Both the position numbers and the translations under genes were made by a program. DNA of 64,000 nucleotides from positions 10,168,001-10,232,000 of the forward strand of contig NC_062245.1 in the NCBI RefSeq assembly GCF_905475465.1, written 5' to 3'. Positions 56,301 to 62,300 of this stretch are shown one piece after another. The stretch is from Pieris napi (taxonomy: Eukaryota; Arthropoda; Insecta; Lepidoptera; Pieridae). Position 1 is the first letter of the stretch, and each line of letters opens with the position of its first letter. The notes beneath the pieces were generated by a model that saw only the letters and a program-made list of their open reading frames with translations, did not search any database and was not told where the DNA came from.

Positions 56301-59300
56301 TGAAATATAATTCTGTTTTATAAATTAAATTAAATTCCATTATCAAAGTTTTACTTCACAAATATGTATTATTTATAAATATTGTAGAATATTTAGAATG
56401 TAAACACAATGTCTGTCAGCACCTTGGTATCGCATGTTCAGTGTGTTGCAATTAATAATAATAATAACAACCTAAAATACCAGATACCTACTACATTTAT
56501 ATCATCATCGTCTCTTTCACTCCTAGATAATCTGTGCAATTAATAAAAATCTAATCAATAAAGGTTGAGCAGTGTTGGCCTAGTGGCTTTAGCGTGCGAC
56601 TCTCATCCCTGAGCTCGATCCCCGGCTGTGATCCAATGTACTTTATTTCTATGTGTGCATTTAACATTCGCTCGAACGGTGAAGTAAAGCCGCCTTAGAC
56701 CCAAAAAGTCGACAAAATGTGTCAGGCACAGGAAGCTGACCACCTACTTGCCTATTCGATTTAAAAATGATCATGAAACAGATACAGAAATCTGAGATCC
56801 AACCTAAAAAGGTTGTAAGCGCCACTGATTTATTTTTTAATAAAAATATTTGATACGTCATTCGAAAATCACTTAAACCAACGACAAAAGCAGACGTCAA
56901 TGGACACAGATTGTCAAGTCCTCACCCCGGGGTCACCATTATAGCATTCGTTACTAAGTCATAGATCCTGTCAATTATGACCTTTTCAACCTTAGATAAG
57001 TATGAATGGCCCTTAATAAACCCAAATTACGATGAGTCAATCAGAATACATAAAATAATATTACGTTTCAGAAATTACACGACGGCGACTCTTTAATCTA
57101 AAAACAACACGTAATTAACCGTGACACTGTGAGGTTGTAACCCGCGCCCACGATTCGCCTCCACTAATTAGGAAACGCACGCGCATGTGGAAAACAAAGG
57201 AGACCTCAGATTCTATTGATACAAGTCCAGACAATGAAAACAAGAGCACGTGTCAACAAAGAAATTGCAACAAGTCACAATGACCACGCGTCATTGCCCT
57301 GTCGACATTATGACATATACATTGTGTCAATCGAGATCATTTATCATGAATATGACAAAGTCAAAGGCTTTGATGTAACACAATCTTGACATTTGAATAA
57401 ATTTTCAAATGTGCAAAACTCGAAATAATCTCATTGCAAGCATACAAAGACAACTACGCACTGTGTCTAATATTAGCATAGCCATAAAATAAGCGCATCG
57501 AGTGCACGCGAACAAAGAGATTTTAAAATAAAATATTGACGTCTTGAAGCGAACAGAGGGAAACTAAGAATGCCCATTCAACCCTAATAAAGGAATATTT
57601 CAAAGGAAAGAGTGCTCGATCATCGGTTCACGAATCACGGCGCATTTTAATGCCAATCCAGCGTCCATCTTTGTTTCCGAGCTCTCGAAATCATAAAACG
57701 AGAATTCTAAGAAAAATCCTTGATCGGCGATTAAGTGAGAGCCCTTGTTAATGGTTTCTAAAAATAAAACGTCTTGATATTATCTGAGTAGAGCAAGAAC
57801 AAGCAATGTCACTTGAAAAGGTTGATTAGATTTTTCATTTTCTCTTTCCAAACAATGGTTTTTCAGGCAGATCTGTGCCTGTGGCAGCAGGGGATTCTCA
57901 CATCTCCCTTTTCCTATACAGGAACTTTATTTCATTTAAACTTAAGTCTGGCTTGGCGTCACCCGGACCCGTGCGACAACAACTCCGGAAATATCCTCAT
58001 GATATTTATGGGCGATTCATAACCCGCTAGAGCCGTGTTGCCTCTTGTGCTATTCAGTAATAACTGGTTAACGTTGGGGAAGTTTCAGAGTACTGATAGC
58101 TAAGTAGGAATACCGTTGGGGAAAGAAATTTTCCCTACCCTAAGACAAGGTAATTCTTATATATACCCAGCAAACATGTTTCGTGTCTAAGGTTTCACTA
58201 AGAAACCTGACGTGACTAATTTTCGTCTGCTAATCACAAAGAAGCATTATCTACTTAGCCTTACTAATCAATACGAAGGCTCGGGTTCGTTCGTGATCTG
58301 AATTTATATATTAGCGAATACTCTTTCGAGGGAGCTGTAATTGTGCAACACTTGTTACATATATTATTGTTACGTATTCATTAACACAAACTCTTCAACG
58401 AATTTCGATTCATATGCGAATCTCTGTTTGTCAAAATCGAATACGTTTTTGACTCACCAAAGTCATACTAAACATAATATTACACTGAGTAAAGACCCAA
58501 ATATTTGTGAATACTCAAAAAATACTGGACCGATTTGAAATATAATATAACTATTAGAATGCTTCTTGTTCTCCCGAACATAGGGACTATTGCCAAAAAT
58601 GGGTAAAAAAAATGAAGATGGACTGCTAGTTATATATACAATAAGATATATTATTAAGCTTACTATATACTAATATTATATATTAGGAAATTGCAATTGT
58701 CATTTGTTTTAAACTAACAAAAAGTACTCCCCGCAGCAAGCATAGCTTACTTTGTGAAAATTTTAATAAGATGAAGAATTCAGAATTCCATCGTAGCAAT
58801 AATTTTGCAAGCGCTTCCTGCTTTTTTATAAGTGTGGAGTAATGGATGAAAAAGCAAAAAACAGAAACAAATTTGATTGTAAAAGTATGGAATTAAAGTG
58901 GCTTATTATTATTATTGATTTTTAATAAATATCCATTGAAGCAAGAGTAAATCATGAGAACGTTGTGGCGTATATATCTATGTCAGATACATGAGGGGAT
59001 AACTGCCACTACACTATATTCAACGGAAGCACTTATTTCTATTTCGGCTCCGATGGGAAACTTCATCGGAATAAACTAATGGGTGGTTTTAAAAATTTAA
59101 ACGTTACAAGAAAACTTCCAGTATATTATTATCGATCGTACATAAGGTAATATTTTATATCGGTATTTATAAGTGATAATAGTAAGTATTAATTCTTAAT
59201 ACCATTTAAAAGCTGCGCATATATATTAAATGTAAAGGTCTTATTTTTACATATCTATACAAATAAAATCCATCGCAAAATATATTGCAAAGCGAGCGAT

Positions 59301-62300
59301 GTAAAAATTTCTCGTAAAAACTTAAAAAAAAATTTTGTTGAAAAAGCCAACAACTATGGCGTAGTATAGTATAATGTTCTATATGTTGATATGTAGTTAC
59401 TAAAAAGGTAGGCTTAGTTTAGTTATAAATTGAACAATTGTGACGGTTGCGTTTTAATCCAGCAAAGCTGTATCATAATCATGATATTCAATGTTTTTAC
59501 TGAAACGTCGGAACAGAGTTATTGAATAATAAAATGTTACAATAACATGATTAAATTTAGTAAAATTGCATATATGGAGGCTTAGTTTAATAGTATATCG
59601 CATCCTGAACGCCAATTACATATTTTATTCAAATTCCTATACTTAAGATGAATTTAAGCGCTTTTATGCAATAATCGTATTGTACTTGATTCATCCATGA
59701 TGAAAAATTTAATTATTTTCTTGTTTATTGAGTCATAACCTGAGCCTTTATTGTAAAGAGGCAATAAATTATCCACCTCGTTAATGTGTCTTAAATAAAA
59801 CACTCGGCGCGGAAAATGATTTGTTAGTCATCGCTTTGTACCCTGAAACTCTTATTAAAACAAAGAGATTTATTGCAAATTTTATTCTTATTCCATTGTA
59901 CGAGAAACATTTGCCAAAATACACTATGGACTTCTTTCTAGTATATTCATTTACCTTGCGAATTGTCAAAAACTTCACAAAACCCAACCTCCATAGATAG
60001 TTAAATTGATTTATTAACGACTTTTTTGTATAAAACAATATGACAAGGTACTAACTACCATTAGATACCGAAAGTTAGTCGTATAAGAAAAAATATGTTC
60101 AATAATTTCGTAGCGAACGCATTCCTTTTTTGAAACCGTTAACATTTATTAAAACCTTTTTATTCCAAACAAAGAGCACAGGATATATAGATCACGAGTG
60201 GTTTTCCGAAATGAAAGTTAAAGGGAGACAATCGAAGGGCGACGATATTGAACAGCTGACGCTCTGCGCCTCAGGGAACAGTGAAAAATGTGTTATAATT
60301 TATTTTATTATACTCGCTTTTATTTCGAATGTGCCAATGCGAGAGATAAATATATTTTAATATTGTTTATAAATGTTTTATTTGCGTATAAGAATGTATT
60401 ATGTTGCTAGTTAACGAAACTTTTTCACTGTCTAACAAATTAATTGTGTTCGAGCGGCATATTATAAACACACAAATACATATTATCAAAAAAACTTTAG
60501 GACTAATTAATTGTTTAGCAATCGATATTTCCTTTTATATTTTACATGTATTTGTCCAACTGCATCGACATTTGGTCGTTTAATAAAAAAAAGTTGATCG
60601 CAGCGAACCAAAAGAAATGTAATTAAAAAACCCAATACACACAAATCTATTCAATATACGTCGATATCGCTCGGATGAAAGTAATAAATCGCAATTCTGT
60701 CGAAAATATGACGGCACGACGTGGCCAACTGAAAAATGACATGTAACTGCTGAAACGACGCGCGATCCCTCACCGTGAAATTGTAAATAAACGCTGACGA
60801 TTTTTCAATGTTGCACCTAGACTTTTTTAATCGCTTTTTATTTGGAGGTGACAGGTCGATCACTTTTATGCGTATCCGTATCCGCAAAAATTCTAAATGC
60901 AAAATATTTTACAATAAAATAGACTTTGTAGCATACTTCTTAACATATGTGTCCCGTTTATGGGTTATAGAATACTTTCATTATAAAATGTAAGTATTAT
61001 GTAAATTTTATTGTCAAGTATTGTTATCATGTCAAAAGGAAGAGACTAGCTGCCCACTACACAAGGGACCCAGTGTGACGGCTAGTGTTACCTACACTAT
61101 ACTTTCTTTTTTTCATTATCTATAATAAAGTTTCCTTTCTCTTCTCTTCTTCAAATACGAAATGTGGCAAACATAAATAATGATCCATTGATCGCAACGT
61201 TCTGTATATTACAAATGAAGCTCAGTATAAAAGATGTTCCCGGTATAAAGACACACATTGCGTCACCTATACCCTTCTGAAAGTCATAACCCATCCACGT
61301 GCAATGAATTGAATATTTCGAACAACTAAATATTACCGTAGAATATTTTTATTATAAATTTAACATGGAAAACTTAACTTGCAAAAACACCATGTAATAT
61401 TATTATTGTACCCTCCGTTTGATGGACAGTTTTAATTATGTACCAAATTAAAGTCGGACCCCACGAACATTCTCAGGTATGATTTTTTGCAATCAACAAT
61501 ATATTCATTTGTTGATTCAATGTTAGATATTATAGAACATATTATAAAGAATACCTAGATAAATAATATAATCGTAATCCTGAATAATTCATAAATATGA
61601 TAAATCAAATCAAATCTAGATGTTATTTAATTTTATATTTTAGCTTCAGCATTTGTACCAGGATAACATAAGAGTATAGGAGAAACACGGGTCTCGGCCC
61701 CTTACCGTTAGAGGTCAACGCACCAGTTAAACTTGAAACGACCTAGAATCTACCTATTATAAAAGGATACATTTCTTGGAAGAAGTCGAGACTCGGCGGC
61801 TGAAGGATGTCCAACGCCGAGAGTACCTGGAAGAATTCATTATAATGATAAATTATGCATAGTCTGATCCTTTATAAAAGGTGACATTCAACATATGACA
61901 TTTATTTTTAATTAATATCTTATTCCGAGCTTTTATAAATCAACCCACATGAAACCGGCTTCCTTTGAGAATTTAAGAGCGTGCTCCTATTTCACCATGC
62001 CTACTGCTGATAGAGAACAACTAGGTATGTTTTGTTTTCGTTTATATATTTTTGTATTATTAAAGTTAATTACTTAAAGATGTCATGTGGAACATGGTGT
62101 AATGGTTGCAGCTCAAAACTGCAAAACAAACTTCGCGATTAAAAAGAGTGTCGGAGAGTTTTTTGCCAGTTCTTCTCGTCGGTTCTACGTCCTTGATTTA
62201 AAAACGGACAGTTAATATGTATTTCTTTATTTACGTTCATATGTGAACATTGTGTTACCTTAATTAAAAAATGAATTTGAATTTGAAATACACGCTAATC

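Larger units (their letters stand above)
32552..61770 (-). other. Largest nemo intron (29.2 kb)
   Basis: Separates the FFQE and YVITELL exons. Apart from the elements listed individually, I see nothing nameable in 33000-33930, 35040-35520, 35940-36620, 36960-38150, 42490-43980, 44130-44940, 45475-46530, 46785-47630, 48660-49790, 50660-52790, 53235-54020, 54940-56560 and 56835-61770. These are AT-rich intron sequence without convincing exons; 56880-58060 is a repeat-free and slightly less AT-rich block. Confidence 0.7.

Noticed and set aside
57813..58022. 69-codon + strand frame in the repeat-free block
   Set aside because: It starts with TTG and has no recognisable motif.
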